Shown: positions 31,240 to 42,661, counted from the first letter of the stretch. The stretch is 64,000 nt of DNA from Pseudo-nitzschia pungens (GCA_037355855.1 CM074759.1:806001-870000); one strand, 5' to 3'. Program-made: numbers and translations. Notes: generated by a model not told the origin, from the sequence alone.

Positions 31240-34200
31240 TACCATCGGTTTGGATGTTTCGTGATGATTATTTGACTTGAATAGATCATCCCAAAGCGGC
31301 AGTGACGTGCTTGCGATTGCATGGCGTTTCTCTGTTTTTTGGTCGGGTTGTTCTTGTGTCATTGCAAGAATGGTGTCAAAAATGGAACCGGATGCGACCC
31401 CCGTTTCTTCGTTGGAATTGCTTCCGGCCCCGTTGTCCCATTCCAACCGTTGAATTTTGTCCACGACCTCTCGCTCCGGAACGTATTCTTTTGGAATGTC
31501 GTCGTCGTCGTCGTCGCAGCAGTCGTGCTGTTTGTCCTCACCATCACCCTCCGGAGGTGTTTTGTCGCAAATGATTTCAGCAGTGGCCTCGGCTTTGTTT
31601 TCGCTCGCTTCCTTGCCGGCATTTTGTTTCGTCTCATCACTATCCCTTGAAATTCCCATTACTTCGAACAGGGTTGGTTGGTAGGCTATGCAAGACAAAA
31701 CAAGACAAGACAAGACAAGACAAAACATTGGTGACGGGTAAGCTAACAATTCCAACTTCCATCCACGAATAGCAACAACGTCCGCCCCGGGTACACCTCG
31801 ATTCTCTGTACCGCAAAACGCAGAGCAACACGGTGCAGGGAATGAATGCGACGATCCCGGTACGAATAAAACTCACTGGGAACGGTTTGGAAGACCCTGG
31901 CCCGGGCCGTTTCGACCAGTTTTCTCGGCAGTCCCCGGCGTTCGTCCTGCTGCCGTTCCAAGACTTCGGGGTCCGGCAAAAAGTACGACCCGGGGTTCCG
32001 ACCCGCGATCGCCCCTTCCCCGATGGGACAAACGCCCTCGCGCTCTCGTCGGCGTTGCTCTCGTTTCCAGGCGTCTCTCCGGTGTTTTTTGAGCCTGCGG
32101 CGGACGATCTCGGTCTGTTCCTCCATGCTCTCGGTGGACCGCTCCAGTTTTTGGAGCCTCCGGATCAGGGTTTTTTCGATCGCCCCGTCGGACCGGGAAA
32201 AGGTGTTGACCTCCAGTGTGGCAACGTTCTCGGCGTCGGCGTCGTTGCTGGCGTTGGTTCTCTGGCACGGACAGGTCTTGCACAGAGCGCAGGCCTGTGC
32301 CTTTCGGGCGCGCTTGGGTTTGGGTTTGCGTGGCTGGGTTTGCGGTTTGGGTGGTTTGGGTGCCGCGGTGGAAGCTGTTTGCGCGGCATCGGTGGATTGG
32401 GTTTCGCCGTTCTTCGTTTTGGGTTGGGTCTTCTTTCTCGGTCTCTTTTGCTGTCTCGGGGCGGTCGCTCTGGATTGCGGTTTGTCGCTGTCGGGATTCG
32501 CATCCGTTTCCGGCCGTTCCCCTTCCGCGACAATGGACTCCGCTTTCCTCTTCTTTGCGGTCGTGGGTTTGGTCGCCTTCCCCGTGGGTTTGGGCCGCCG
32601 CGTTGCCGCGGTTCCCTTCTCCTTCGAAGCGACGGATGTTTGGGTTTCGCTGGCTTCGCTCGGGTCGGATTGACAGCGCAGATTGTTTCTCGCAACGACT
32701 TCCACTGCCACTGCCACTTCCGCTGCCGCTGTTGGGTCCGCAACCGACCGGTTGTCGTTCGCCGACGGCACATGCGGTCGAGTTGCGGATGTTTCTGGTT
32801 CGACGGCCGGTTTCGGTTTTGGTCGGATTGCGGAAAGGGATGGGTCGTCGTCGTCGTCGTCGTCGTCGTCGACCGCGGTTATTGCGCAATCGCCACTCGT
32901 TGGTTCCGCATCGTCATCGCGGGTGTCGCCATCCGACGGCGCGAGAGATGTGCGAGTGCGAGAGGAATCTTTCCGGCACGATTCCTTTCTCGCATCGTTT
33001 GGCAACCCGCGAGAGGTCAATCCTCTCGGCTCCGAAGGAGCCAGCCGGGTGGTTTCCGTTGTCGATCGAGGACGATCCCTCTTTGATTCGGTATCGTTTC
33101 CGCTTCCCCTCCCCAACTCATCGCGACGTGCCTCCGCATCTGTCTTCGCATCATTCGCATTCGCATTTGCAGTTGCATTCGCATTCGCATTCGCTTTGGT
33201 AGTCGCATTCGTATTCGTATTCGCTTTGACATTGACATTGACACTGGCATTGACACTGGCATTCCCAGTGGTCACCGTATCCAATTCACCACCGCACTTT
33301 TCCCCGACACATCTGTTCTGTTCTCGATGTTCTGCGATTGACTCCAACCTTGTCGAAGACTTTTTCTGTTTGTTGCCATTGTTGTTGGGGTTGTTCTGTA
33401 TGTTGTTGCTGCTGTTCTGTATGTTGCTGCTGCTGCTGCTGCTGCTGTTCGGGTTGTGGCGGATGCCGTCGTCGTCGACGAACGGTTCGATCTTGTCGTT
33501 GAGGAGCGCCAGGACCCGAGCCCTGACCCGTTTCCTGGCGGCCTTGTCCAGCGGCTCGCCGCCACCGATCCTTCGTTCGAGCGCTCGCAGAAACAGCTTC
33601 ATGGTGATGGCATTGGTGTCCGTCTCGAGAAAGAGGCGATCGACTTGGCGTTCCAGAACGAATGCCGCCCTCGGTGCGTGTCCCCGTGCGTGTGCGTCTG
33701 TTTGCGCTCGCGCTCGCCCGATCGGAGCACGAGCGCGGATGGTGGCGGTCGAATCCGGATTCGAATCCGAATCCCCATCGTTCGGGCCGGGACGCTTCGC
33801 GCGCGGCTCTTCCGGATCGTTGCGGTTTGGGTGGCGGCGGTCCGCAATTCGTTCGGAATCGCGGCCGCCGCGTTCTCCGCCGTCGTTCCCTCCCGAACCG
33901 ACGCAAACGGAGTCGTCGCGCGGGTCGGTTTCGTCTCGGTTTTCCAGCTTGCCGTCGGTGTTGCTGCTGCTGCTGCTGCTGCTCGGACCGTTGGCAGCGC
34001 AATCGTGGTCCTTGGCAGCATTGGTTTCCGCCGATACGGGTTGGCCGCCCGCAAAACTTCCGGCCCGTGATTCGCGTCGCGCAGCGGAGGGTTTGCGCGG
34101 CAGCAGCGGCCGCCGCGTTTCACCGACTCTGTTGCGGTCGCGGCGACGGTTGTCATTGTCATTGTCGTCGTCATTGTCGTCGTCATTGTCATTGTCATTG

Positions 34201-35447
34201 TCATCATTGTCACTATCGTCGTCGTCCCCTCCAAAGTCGAAACCATTGGAATCGTCGCGCTCTTGTTCTTCCGTTTCCTCGTGATTCGCCGACTTGCCGC
34301 CGATGCCGCTGTCGACCCGCACCGCGCCTTCGTTGGGATCGTCCCGGAAGGGCGACGGTGGACCGTCATCGATGGCGAGATTTTCCTCGGTGGCGTCCTC
34401 GGTTGTTTCGGCAACGATTCGGCCCGCGATCGCGGTGGCGGCGGCGGTCGACGCTCCGGTTCGCGCCCGGGAGGCCTTTGGGTCGCGTCGCGGCTCGCTC
34501 GGGATCGTCGCTGCCGCCGGTTTCGGACGGTTCCCGTTCCGGTTCCCGTTCGTGACGGCCGACGACGGGAAATCTCGCTCGAACTCGAAATCGCTGTTCT
34601 CGGATTCGGTTTCGGTTTCGTCGTCGGTGCCGTGTTCCGCGATTGTGGATGGGTTAGCGCGGTTCGCTTCGGACGGATTGCTGGCGCTGGATTTCTTTGG
34701 CGACGACGAGGACGAAGAAGACGAGGATGCTGATGATGATGATGATGATGATTGCTTTGGCCGTTTTCTGTTGGTCGTGTCGTCGTTTTGATTTCCCTCG
34801 GGATTGCCGCCGATCCCCTGGCCATTCGTAGTGCGTGGGGTTTCCAAGGTCGCTGTTGTGGCTGCCTTGCCGGAACGCATCGAAGCCTTCCCGTCGTCGT
34901 TGTTGCCCGGATTGCGATTGCGGTTGCTTTTGCTTTTGCTTTTGCTTTCGATGTCCCGATCGACGTCGCTGGTGCCACCTGCATCACCATCTCCGTCATT
35001 GCTGTTGTCCTCCTCCTTGGTGGTGTCGTTATCGTTATCGTTATCGTTATCGTTATCGTTATCGTTGTCGGTGCCGTCCTCGTCGAAAAATGCGCGCTCC
35101 AGCCGGCTCAGTTTCTCGAGTTTCTGGGAATCCCACCGGCTGCCATTTCCATTCGCATTTCCATTCGTATTGCCATTGCCATTCACATTCGTATTGCCAC
35201 TGTCATTCACATTCACATTCACATTCACATTCACATTGCTGCTGCGCTTGGGCAGCATCATTTGAAAGGACGGGATCGGGATCGGGAGTTTTCGAACGCG
35301 GTTGATCGACAGGCTGGCAAGGACGCCCTTGCGGGAACGCTTTTTCGATCGGTCGGTTCCAACCATTTTGGAATCCTTGTCGTTGTTATTGTCGTTGTTG
35401 TCGTTCTTGTCGTTCTTGTCGTTCTTGTTGTCGTTGTCGCTGTCATC

Positions 35448-35485
<38 letters not shown>

Positions 35486-35768
35486 CGGTATCGTCGCGGG
35501 CCCGTTTGTTGGTCCGGCGCTGGGTTGTTGGTTCCCGTTCCTTCCGCCGAAAAGACGGCAACCACTGTTTGGTCTCGGTCTTTCTCTTGTTCTCGGATGT
35601 CGCTCCGTGCCGATGGCCATGGCGATGGCGATGGCGACGAGGGACGTTGTATTTGGACAAGCGCAACGAAAATCCACTCGAGGTGGCGGTAGCGATCGGC
35701 TCGGAAGCATTGGACTGGTTGTCGCCGTCGTTGTCGTCGTCGTTGTCGTCGTCGTCGAACGAAGCCAT
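30649..35768 (-). CDS. Giant disordered protein (about 1,680 aa), probably two exons
   Basis: Exon 1 is 35768-31757 and exon 2 is 31685-30649. The 71-bp intron between them (31686-31756) has GT..AG ends, a (TTGTC)n tract before the acceptor, and fits in phase. Joined, the junction reads FVDGT|YQPTLFEVMG. Unspliced, exon 1 would stop after DGSWNC and exon 2 would start at ATG 31659. Exon 1 encodes some 1,100 residues of low complexity: Asp/Asn alternations, Ser runs, VN repeats, Lys/Arg clusters that could serve as nuclear signals. Its conserved-looking end has ACALCKTCPCQ (four Cys), a coiled coil (KLERSTESMEEQTEIVRRRLKKH) and SFLPDPE-like text. Exon 2 is acidic (Asp runs) with an amphipathic helix region near its end. 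No family recognised. It is divergent from the LarC-like gene. Confidence 0.6.
31686..31756 (-). other. Probable intron with (CAAGA)n tract
   Basis: On the coding strand it starts GTTGGAATTG and ends TTGCATAG; TTGTC repeats form its pyrimidine-rich end. The repeat explains a spurious hydrophobic leader in the second open frame. Confidence 0.55.
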
Positions 35769-36894
35769 GGAATCGCGTTGGATTCGTTGTGGTTGGGGCT
35801 TGCCGCGCCGCGCCGTGAGATGCTGCGGATTGCGGAGTGTCGTACCGTACCGTAGGATGCGATCTCCGGAGGATGATGCCGTGCGGTATTCTTTGTATCT
35901 CGCCGGGATTGGGTCGAACGTCGGAAGCAGGGGTCCCCTGCTAGGAAGGGAGCAATCTTAAGCAATACGATGTCAATTACCGATGAAAATTTGATGCCGA
36001 AACAGGACCGCAATTTGTTTGCCCTCGTCCTTGCTTATTACTACTACTACGTAAGGTACTACGAAGTACCGTACTTCGGTACTACGGTATTTTTTGTTCG
36101 AAGGCCTGATTGATTTGTAGGATTCATTCATTCCTTACCGTACGGTAACTTCCTACGGTAGATACAGTACTGTACGGTTTCGCGAATGATACTACTACAA
36201 AATTCCTATCAGCTGTCCCCCGGTTCTACATCCCCAACTACTCGTTTCTACGGAAGCCGGGTAGGAATTTTGTAGTAGAATTCGCATCCTCTCAATCCTG
36301 TCGGTAACTTACGCGCCAAAATCATATTTCGGGCAAAAAGTACGAGTACCGTATGGTACGAGTAAGTTACCAGTACCGTACAGTCATGTTACCGGTACTA
36401 CAAGTAAAAGTACCGTACGTAGCGTTAGACGTCATTGTACGAGATATCGATTTACATATGTATAGTATGTACAGTACGTACCAGAACGTTCTCGAATGCA
36501 CTCGTGACTGCAAAACTAAATTCAGACCCGAACCACGCATCATCGATGACGACAACATTTTCGTCCGTCTCCCTTTCACCGTTCACCGCTCTCGATCGAT
36601 CGATGGCGTAATGGAAGATAAGTGAGGGGCGAGAAGTGATGGATGGAGTCGAGAGTCGAGTCGAGAGTCGAGAGTCGAGTCAACAGACCTTTCGCACAAT
36701 TCGAAATTCGAGTACGAGTAAGCCTTACGAGTACAAGTAATTTATTTGCGTTGTCCATCAACGAGTGTCATCATCGTCATCATCATCATCTTCTCAATCA
36801 TCGTCTCATATCACTTCTGATTGATTCCTTTTCTCAAAGCAACCAACGAGTTTGTATTATTATTTAGTCAAGTACCAACACTAGCACCACTAGA
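35769..36894. other. Intergenic, shared upstream region with element copy B
   Basis: Contains hairpin-forming GTACCGTAC words (about 36055-36075), the inverted-repeat element at 36193-36277, TACCGGTA at 36390-36397 and a GAGTC-type repeat at about 36645-36682. No gene. Confidence 0.55.
36193..36277 (-). mobile_element. MITE-like inverted-repeat element, copy B (inverted)
   Basis: Its core is an almost exact reverse complement of copy A at 4029 (TTCTACATCCCCAACTACTC against its complement). Ends read TACTACAAAATTCCTATCAG and GGAATTTTGTAGTA. About 10 bp (GGACAGCTGA type) is missing from the right inverted repeat, so this copy is internally deleted. Flanking TA on both sides as in copy A. Confidence 0.78.
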
Positions 36895-38427
36895 ATGTCC
36901 CCTTTGTCCGAAACAGAACCCCCATCGACCGAGGCACCGAAGGATCCTCGCGCGAGCGAAGCAAAAGCCGACAACCACGATGCCAGTCAGAACAATGACG
37001 ACACTCACAAGCAACAACAACAACAACAACAACAACAACCGCCAACAAAACGATTCCACGCGCACCTCGACTGCTTTTCCGGCGCCGCCGGCGACATGCT
37101 GCTGGCGGCCTGCCTGGACGCCTCCGGGGACGATCCCGAGCCGCTGCGAAGGCTCGTGACGGATTGCCTCAAAAAAGGGATTCCCGAACTGGCGGACGAA
37201 TTCGAGATCCGCGCCGAGAGGGTGTGGCGGGGGGGGATGGGATCCATCGCCGGGCTGCGCGTCACCGTCGCGAGCAAGTACGACTCCCGCGAGGGAGCGA
37301 CGGCGGCGGCTCCGGTGCCGCAACGACGACGCCACGCAAACGCAAACGCAAAACGGGATTCCGAGCATCATCATTCGCATTCTCATCATTCGCATTCTCA
37401 TGCTGGCGAGAGCCATCCCAATGGTCGTGGTCACCATCACGAGCATAGCCACCATCACGATCACGACCATGGCCACCGACACGAGCATTCGCACAGTGGG
37501 CAACACAATCATAATCACGAACACGGACACGGACACGAAGACGTCTCGAAACCAACGATAACAAAATCAGAAACAGAAACAAAATCAGAAACAGAAACAG
37601 AAACAACAAACGAAGACGATGGTCAGGAAGGCAGCCGCGACCATCGAGACGAAGGAAATCACAACGACAATCACTCGCGCAGTCATTCCCACGATCATTC
37701 GCACAACCACTCCCACGATCATTCGCACAACCATTCCCATGGGCATTCCCACAACCATTCCCACAACCATTCCAATCCCAAATTCGCTTCCAATTCCGTC
37801 GGACCCCTCCGGAACCTGCCCGAGATCCGCCGCCTCCTGACGGACGCCGACGACCGATTCATCGCCCCGTGGGTCAAGTCCAGGGCGATCGCCGCCTTTA
37901 CCGAGCTGGCCATCGCCGAGGCCGCGACCCACGGCGCGGAGAGCATCGACGAGGTGCACTTCCACGAGGTCGGCGCCGTCGACAGCATCGTCGACACGGT
38001 CGGGACGCTCCTGGCCCTCCACCACCTGGGCGTTGCCACGGTCTCGTGCGGCCGCATCCCGGTCGGGAACGGCACCGTGTGGACGGACCACGGGTTGCTT
38101 CCGGTTCCGGCGCCGGCGACCCTCCGGCTGCTGGTGGGCTTTCCGCTGTGCCCCGGGCCGGGAGGAGGAAACGGAGGAGGAGTCGTGACGGGGGAGTTGG
38201 TGACGCCGACCGGGGCCGCGCTGCTGCGGGCCCTGTGCTTGAAGGGAGGCGATGGAGACGGCGATGGAGATGGAAATACCGATGGTTCGGCTCCGTCGAT
38301 GGTGGGTCGGCCGCCGGCATTTACGCTGCGCAGGGTCGGGATCGGGGCCGGGACGAAGGATTTCGAGAAACATCCCAACATTGTGCGGGTGCTGATCGGG
38401 GACGAGGTCGTCGGTTCGAAACGCTGA
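36895..38427 (+). CDS. larC: LarC-like nickel-insertion protein (N-terminal LarC1 part) with His-rich inserts
   Basis: A 510-residue intronless protein. After a Gln-rich leader, residues 53-70 (HAHLDCFSGAAGDMLLAACL) match the LarC start. The segment 305-450 carries LPEIRRLL, KSRAIAAFTELAIAEAATHG, the hallmark VHFHEVGAVDSIVDTVG, GRIPVGNGTVWTDHGLLPVPAPAT, TGELVTPTGAALL and the end VGIGAGTKDFEKHPNIVRVLIG. Two His-rich inserts (about 157-215 and 259-292) sit where bacterial LarC proteins also have His runs. Bacterial LarC is the CTP-dependent nickel chelatase making the nickel-pincer cofactor of lactate racemase. The protein stops where LarC1 ends; the LarC2 half is not seen in any frame downstream. 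Activity in this organism is inference. Confidence 0.88.
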   Translation: MSPLSETEPPSTEAPKDPRASEAKADNHDASQNNDDTHKQQQQQQQQQPPTKRFHAHLDCFSGAAGDMLLAACLDASGDDPEPLRRLVTDCLKKGIPELADEFEIRAERVWRGGMGSIAGLRVTVASKYDSREGATAAAPVPQRRRHANANAKRDSEHHHSHSHHSHSHAGESHPNGRGHHHEHSHHHDHDHGHRHEHSHSGQHNHNHEHGHGHEDVSKPTITKSETETKSETETETTNEDDGQEGSRDHRDEGNHNDNHSRSHSHDHSHNHSHDHSHNHSHGHSHNHSHNHSNPKFASNSVGPLRNLPEIRRLLTDADDRFIAPWVKSRAIAAFTELAIAEAATHGAESIDEVHFHEVGAVDSIVDTVGTLLALHHLGVATVSCGRIPVGNGTVWTDHGLLPVPAPATLRLLVGFPLCPGPGGGNGGGVVTGELVTPTGAALLRALCLKGGDGDGDGDGNTDGSAPSMVGRPPAFTLRRVGIGAGTKDFEKHPNIVRVLIGDEVVGSKR

Positions 38428-38765
38428 CGAGGCGCGGCATGGAAGCAAGGAAGCAAGCAAAAGAACGACCAAAGAGAAGCAACCAACAACGAGATGTTAT
38501 TCTTCTAAAACGACAAACGGTTTGCAATCTACAAGACGAATTGAGATTTGTCCGGAACTGGCGCAGTCCTTGGAAACAAAAATGAAGAATTGCAGTCTTT
38601 GGCAAACACAACAAATATACTTGTGATACAAAAAATACTATGGTACGGAACGAATCGAATCGAATCGAATCGAATCGAAGCGAACGAGTACAGGTATGGC
38701 AAGGTGGTTGTTCGTTTCCGTTGGATTATTGGACGAGAAATCGGTAATTGTTAGCAACTTCCCGT
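38428..38765. other. Convergent intergenic region with pentamer microsatellite
   Basis: Lies between two stop codons. A (CGAAT)n run lies at 38650-38678. No gene. Confidence 0.6.
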
Positions 38766-40117
38766 TCATTCGTCTTTGCTGTCCTCGTCTTTTTCCGGAA
38801 CTCCCAGGAAGTGTTCCTGCCAGCGCAATGACAAGAACAATCGATGCGCGAGAACGACAACAACAACAACAACAACAACAATAGCAACGACAACAATAGG
38901 AACGGTGAGGTGGGACATGGTACGGTTGAATCGACGAGAGGTCGCAACGAAGTCGCGCATCGGACACGACCGCAATCCATCCGCGACCCGGGCAATGGAC
39001 AATCGCAAGAATTTCGAACGAAACGAAACGAAACGAAACAAAACTGCTGCGGCGCGGTAAGGTTACTCACCCACGAAATCCAATCTCCGGTGCGCGTAAA
39101 GTACTCTTCCGGCCGGGAGGGAATGTACGAATTTCTCTTTTCTCCGGACGCAATCCAGTCCTTCCTGCAACGGGGCACGGTTGTGTACGTAGTTATTCAT
39201 TCATTCATTCATTCATTTCATACGTATAGCCGGTGACGCAACGAACCAAAACAAGAATCGAATGAGTTAGAGAGAGAGAGAGAGAGAGAGAAGCGTCTTC
39301 GAACACATACTGTCCTCGACGCAGTACGTTACGCCATCGGTCCAAGTACCGCATGCGCACCCAGTGCCAATGCCGTCGATGCAACGGGCACGGTGGTGCC
39401 TCGACGATGCCATGCTTTGTCATGCCATGCCATGCCATGCCGTGCCGTGCCATGCCATGCTGTTCACCAACATGCATGCATGCATGCATGCATACATAGA
39501 TAGATACGCACAAACCCAAAAGAACCGCAAATAATAGAACCACAAACAGAATCACGCGCACGCACGCGCACACGCACGCACCACTCTTCCTCGCTCGTCC
39601 ATCGGAGGCCCCAGGCCTGGACCCATTTCTGGCACTCGGCGTAGGGGAGAAACCGGGGACCGGCCTTGAGAAACCGCCGCTTGTTGGCCTCCTCGAGCCG
39701 GAGTTTCTCCACCCTCCAGTTCAGGTCCTCCAGGACGACTCCCGCCGGTCTCCCCCGGGCGTCGGCGCACAGGACGGGTTCCCGCTCGTACTCGTAGTCA
39801 AACTCCTCCTCGTTGTTGCCGTTGCTGTTGTTATCGTCTTCGTTGTTGTTGTAGGTAATGTTGTCACCAAAATCGTTGTAGTGAATGGGGGCGCTGCCTT
39901 CTTGGCCCTCGCTGTTGTCGCGTTGGTCGTCGCCGCTGCCGCTGCCGCTGCTCTCGGACATGCGCGCCGGACGATAGTGCCGCTGCGAATGGCTCGGTCG
40001 ATGGAGCGTCGCGGTTCGAAAGAGTTCCGAATTGGACGACGCCGAAAGGATCACGAATCCGGTAGCGGCGCGCAGGCTTATCAGCAGCAGTGACAGTGAC
40101 AGTGACAGCACCAGCAT
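38766..40117 (-). CDS. Secreted or plastid-targeted protein with one WISW/FLG repeat module, three exons
   Basis: Exons 40117-39582, 39164-39071 and 38816-38766 (introns of 417 and 254 bp, GT-AG, phases fit) give 226 residues. The N terminus is a signal peptide (MLVLSLSLSLLLISL) followed by TGFVIL, which may be a plastid-type cleavage region. An acidic Asn/Glu linker leads to the module at about 155-217: FLPYAECQKWVQAWGLRWTS, EEEWKDWIASGEKRNSYIPS and PEEYFTRTGDWISWEHFLG. This pattern (F.pY..a...v...gl....eW..w..sG.....iP..P...Y...GWisW..fLG) is a short module found in tandem in many algal and oomycete proteins; here there is a single copy. Function unknown. Intron 1 is packed with AG, ATTC, CATGC and GCAT repeats. 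Confidence 0.78.
39193..39493. repeat. Microsatellite cluster in intron 1 of the WISW gene
   Basis: ATTC tetramers 39193-39217, AG dinucleotides 39269-39292, CATGC pentamers about 39413-39460 and GCAT tetramers 39471-39493, all within one intron. Confidence 0.85.
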
Positions 40118-42208
40118 TCGAGACGTGCGTTGGCATTTCGCGGATTCATAACGGAACGAGGGTCATCCTGTATTGCGTTGCGGTTCCTTGTTGGGTGGAT
40201 GGATGGTTGGTTGGATCGATGGATGAATCGCTTTGAATGGAGGGTGCTGTTATGCGCAGGTTCGATCGATCGATTGATCAACGGATTGCCAATCGAAGGA
40301 AATTTGTGACACGAGACTATGGGGTGTCAATTCGTGAAGTAATGGCACCGATTGCTCGTTGCCGGACCGAATGAATCAATCAATCAATCACTCACTCACA
40401 ACGTAGGTTTCTTGCGTTTCGATCCGAAAAAATGACAAAGAATGCAGAATGGTTGCAGAGGCGAGCAGTGGTTGTTACTGCTACCGGTATATTGTGTTGT
40501 TGATAGAAGTACTATTAGTAGTAGTATTTTGTATTGTTCCGACAGGTGGTATGTGGTACTAAAACTCTGTCAAGAAAGAGAAGAAATTCGAAATTGTTCG
40601 TGATCGATGCCGCGAGCAGATGACGGGGCGAGGAAGAAAGAAAAACCGAAACCCCCCGGATTTTTGTTCTGAGAACGATCGGAATGCGAAAGAGAGAGAA
40701 AGTCGTCGTGGATGAACAGAGCTTGCCGGCAAGCTGACACCCTCATCATTATTCTTTCTTTCTCCGCTCAATCAAATCAAATCATCATCGCGGCTCGCAC
40801 TCACAGCTCTCACCGGATACAATTCCTTGTACCGTACGGTATGTACGGTGGTTCTAGTTCTAGTACGGCATGTTGTTCTTTTCATGCCGTAACCTACGAT
40901 TTTTACGGTACCGTACTCGTAAGTAGGGAAGCTACGCGTACGGTGGCGTTCTCGCTTAGCGTGCTTTGAAATGCGGAACACACGTAGCAAGAGCGAGCCG
41001 ATCTCCAGACACTCACTTTTTCCTTTGCAAAAAAAGAACAAACGGTCGCGAGGAACGACGAACGAAGGAAGGAATCAATCAAGAATCATCATCGATCATT
41101 ATCAATCATCGATCGATCAATCAATCAATCAATCAATCGATTAACGAATGCGCCACACCGATTGTCCGAACGGTACACACACCCGAATACTACGTAATAC
41201 ATACTAGTACTCGCTCATCGTACTAAAGAAGGTATGCAGCACCTCCTGCTGCTACATTGTACCGAAAGAACTCATGAGTAGAAACAAAGATCATGTCAAG
41301 AGTCATCTTTGTTACGTTTTGCTCAAACAAGAAGCACTAGTAGTAGTACTAGTAGTCATACTACTGTATGCAGAACCTTGTTCTGTTCTTACTTGGTTGG
41401 CTTGTTCTTATTCTTGTTATGGGGGTCTGCAGGGCGTTATTGCCCTTCCCACACTTAAATTCCAAGGGGTATGATTTGTTCAAACCTGCATTATATAATC
41501 TTGAAAATGATCTCACCCTCACCATTTCTTCTTCACAATCCAATTCCCTACTATAAAAAGGCAGGTGTGATGTCCAACAAAATGGATACCACTAGTACTA
41601 CTAGTAGTACAGTCTTGAGCTAAAGTACTAGTAGCTGGTGACTACTACTACTATTTTTTGTTCCATAGTGTCAATGTTTGTCAAGAACGACTGTAATGAT
41701 GTAGGAGTACAGCATTGACCGTCATGGGGTGCCTTCATCATAATCATTAGTAGGAAACAGCATAGTAGTATGAATGCATCGTAAGGTTAACCTTACTTCA
41801 ACTAGTACTTTCATCAAAAATTGGGGCATCATAGTATTCGTAGTATGTACGGTACACGTAGATGCACACCCACTGTACTTTTTTTCGGAGCAGCGCGCGC
41901 AAAAATGACGTAAGTAACCTCCAAGTTACGCATCATCATCATCCATCAGAGCTCGTTCAAAATTCTCGATAACTTCTTTTCCGCCCACCAACACCTGGTA
42001 CTACTACACGTAAGATCTTACTAATTGCGATGAGCTTTTTGATTTTGTTAGTGCTTTATCGTTGTGAAACGAATACCTAAGGTTACCTCCTTTCCCTTTA
42101 CCTACCGCTAGGTAAAGCGAGAACATCCCTCGCCTACCGATTCACAATTCGGAAACATTCCGTAATCTTACTCCAATCCAATCGATCTTCGCAACCACCA
42201 GACACAAC
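40118..42208. other. Long intergenic, shared upstream region
   Basis: About 2.1 kb. Holds TACCGGTA at 40482-40489, AATC tetramers at 41117-41139, CTAGTA/TACTAG runs at 41333-41362 and 41588-41633, and the 16-bp palindrome GTAAGGTTAACCTTAC at 41781-41796. No coding sequence is supported. Confidence 0.55.
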
Positions 42209-42601
42209 ATGCCAAAGATTATTTCCACTCTGTTTCTCGTCGCCTCGGCCTCGGTTGTTGGCACGGCCGCATTCGCACCGTCTCTGCCACAAATGCAGCG
42301 ATCGAGCAGCAGTAGTAGCAATAGCCCGCTCTCTGCCCTGGAGGAGGGATCGACCGTCGTCGTGTGCACCGGTCCGACCTGCAGCCGAACCGGCGGAAAG
42401 CAGGCACTCGCGCACTTTCGGGAACTGGCCGGCGACATTGGCGTCACGGTCGAGACCATGAAGTGCGTTTCGGAGTGCGCCGAGTGCGGCCTCGGACCCA
42501 ACGTCGAGGTTCGGGAAAAGAGCTTCGACGGGCTCTTCCCTCCCATCAAGAACCGGGTCAAGACCGAGGAGGACGTCAAGAAAGTTCTGGGCATCGAATA
42601 A
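42209..42601 (+). CDS. Plastid-targeted thioredoxin-like [2Fe-2S] ferredoxin
   Basis: A 130-residue intronless protein. Residues 1-21 are a signal peptide and GTAAFAPSL is the diatom plastid-targeting cleavage motif (Phe at +1). A short Ser-rich transit peptide follows. The mature domain starts VVVCTGPTC (Cys53, Cys58) and has [17 protein letters not shown] (Cys86, Cys90), the C-x4-C...C-x3-C cluster pattern of thioredoxin-like ferredoxins (also seen in NuoE and HoxE-like subunits). A fifth Cys (93) is extra. The likely role is electron transfer or Fe-S carriage in the plastid stroma; the partner is unknown. Confidence 0.88.
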   Translation: MPKIISTLFLVASASVVGTAAFAPSLPQMQRSSSSSSNSPLSALEEGSTVVVCTGPTCSRTGGKQALAHFRELAGDIGVTVETMKCVSECAECGLGPNVEVREKSFDGLFPPIKNRVKTEEDVKKVLGIE

Positions 42602-42630
42602 GCGAACCGCACACGTACTAGTACATGGCA

Positions 42631-42661
<31 letters not shown>

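Noticed and set aside
31659..31755. Hydrophobic leader (MFCLVLSCLVLSC) for the second open frame of the disordered gene
   Set aside because: It is the translation of a CAAGA microsatellite that fits better as intron; its most upstream codon (31755) is TTG.
32683..35855. Long plus-strand open frames (533 and 367 codons) opposite the giant disordered gene
   Set aside because: Their Ser/Leu/Phe or Val/Ile runs are complements of the Asp/Asn/Ser repeats on the minus strand. The minus strand has the non-repetitive Cys cluster, coiled coil and a good ATG.
36895..38427. LarC plus D-LDH-like genes as a lactate-racemization cluster
   Set aside because: They are 24 kb apart with many unrelated genes between; neighbourhood has little functional meaning in this genome.
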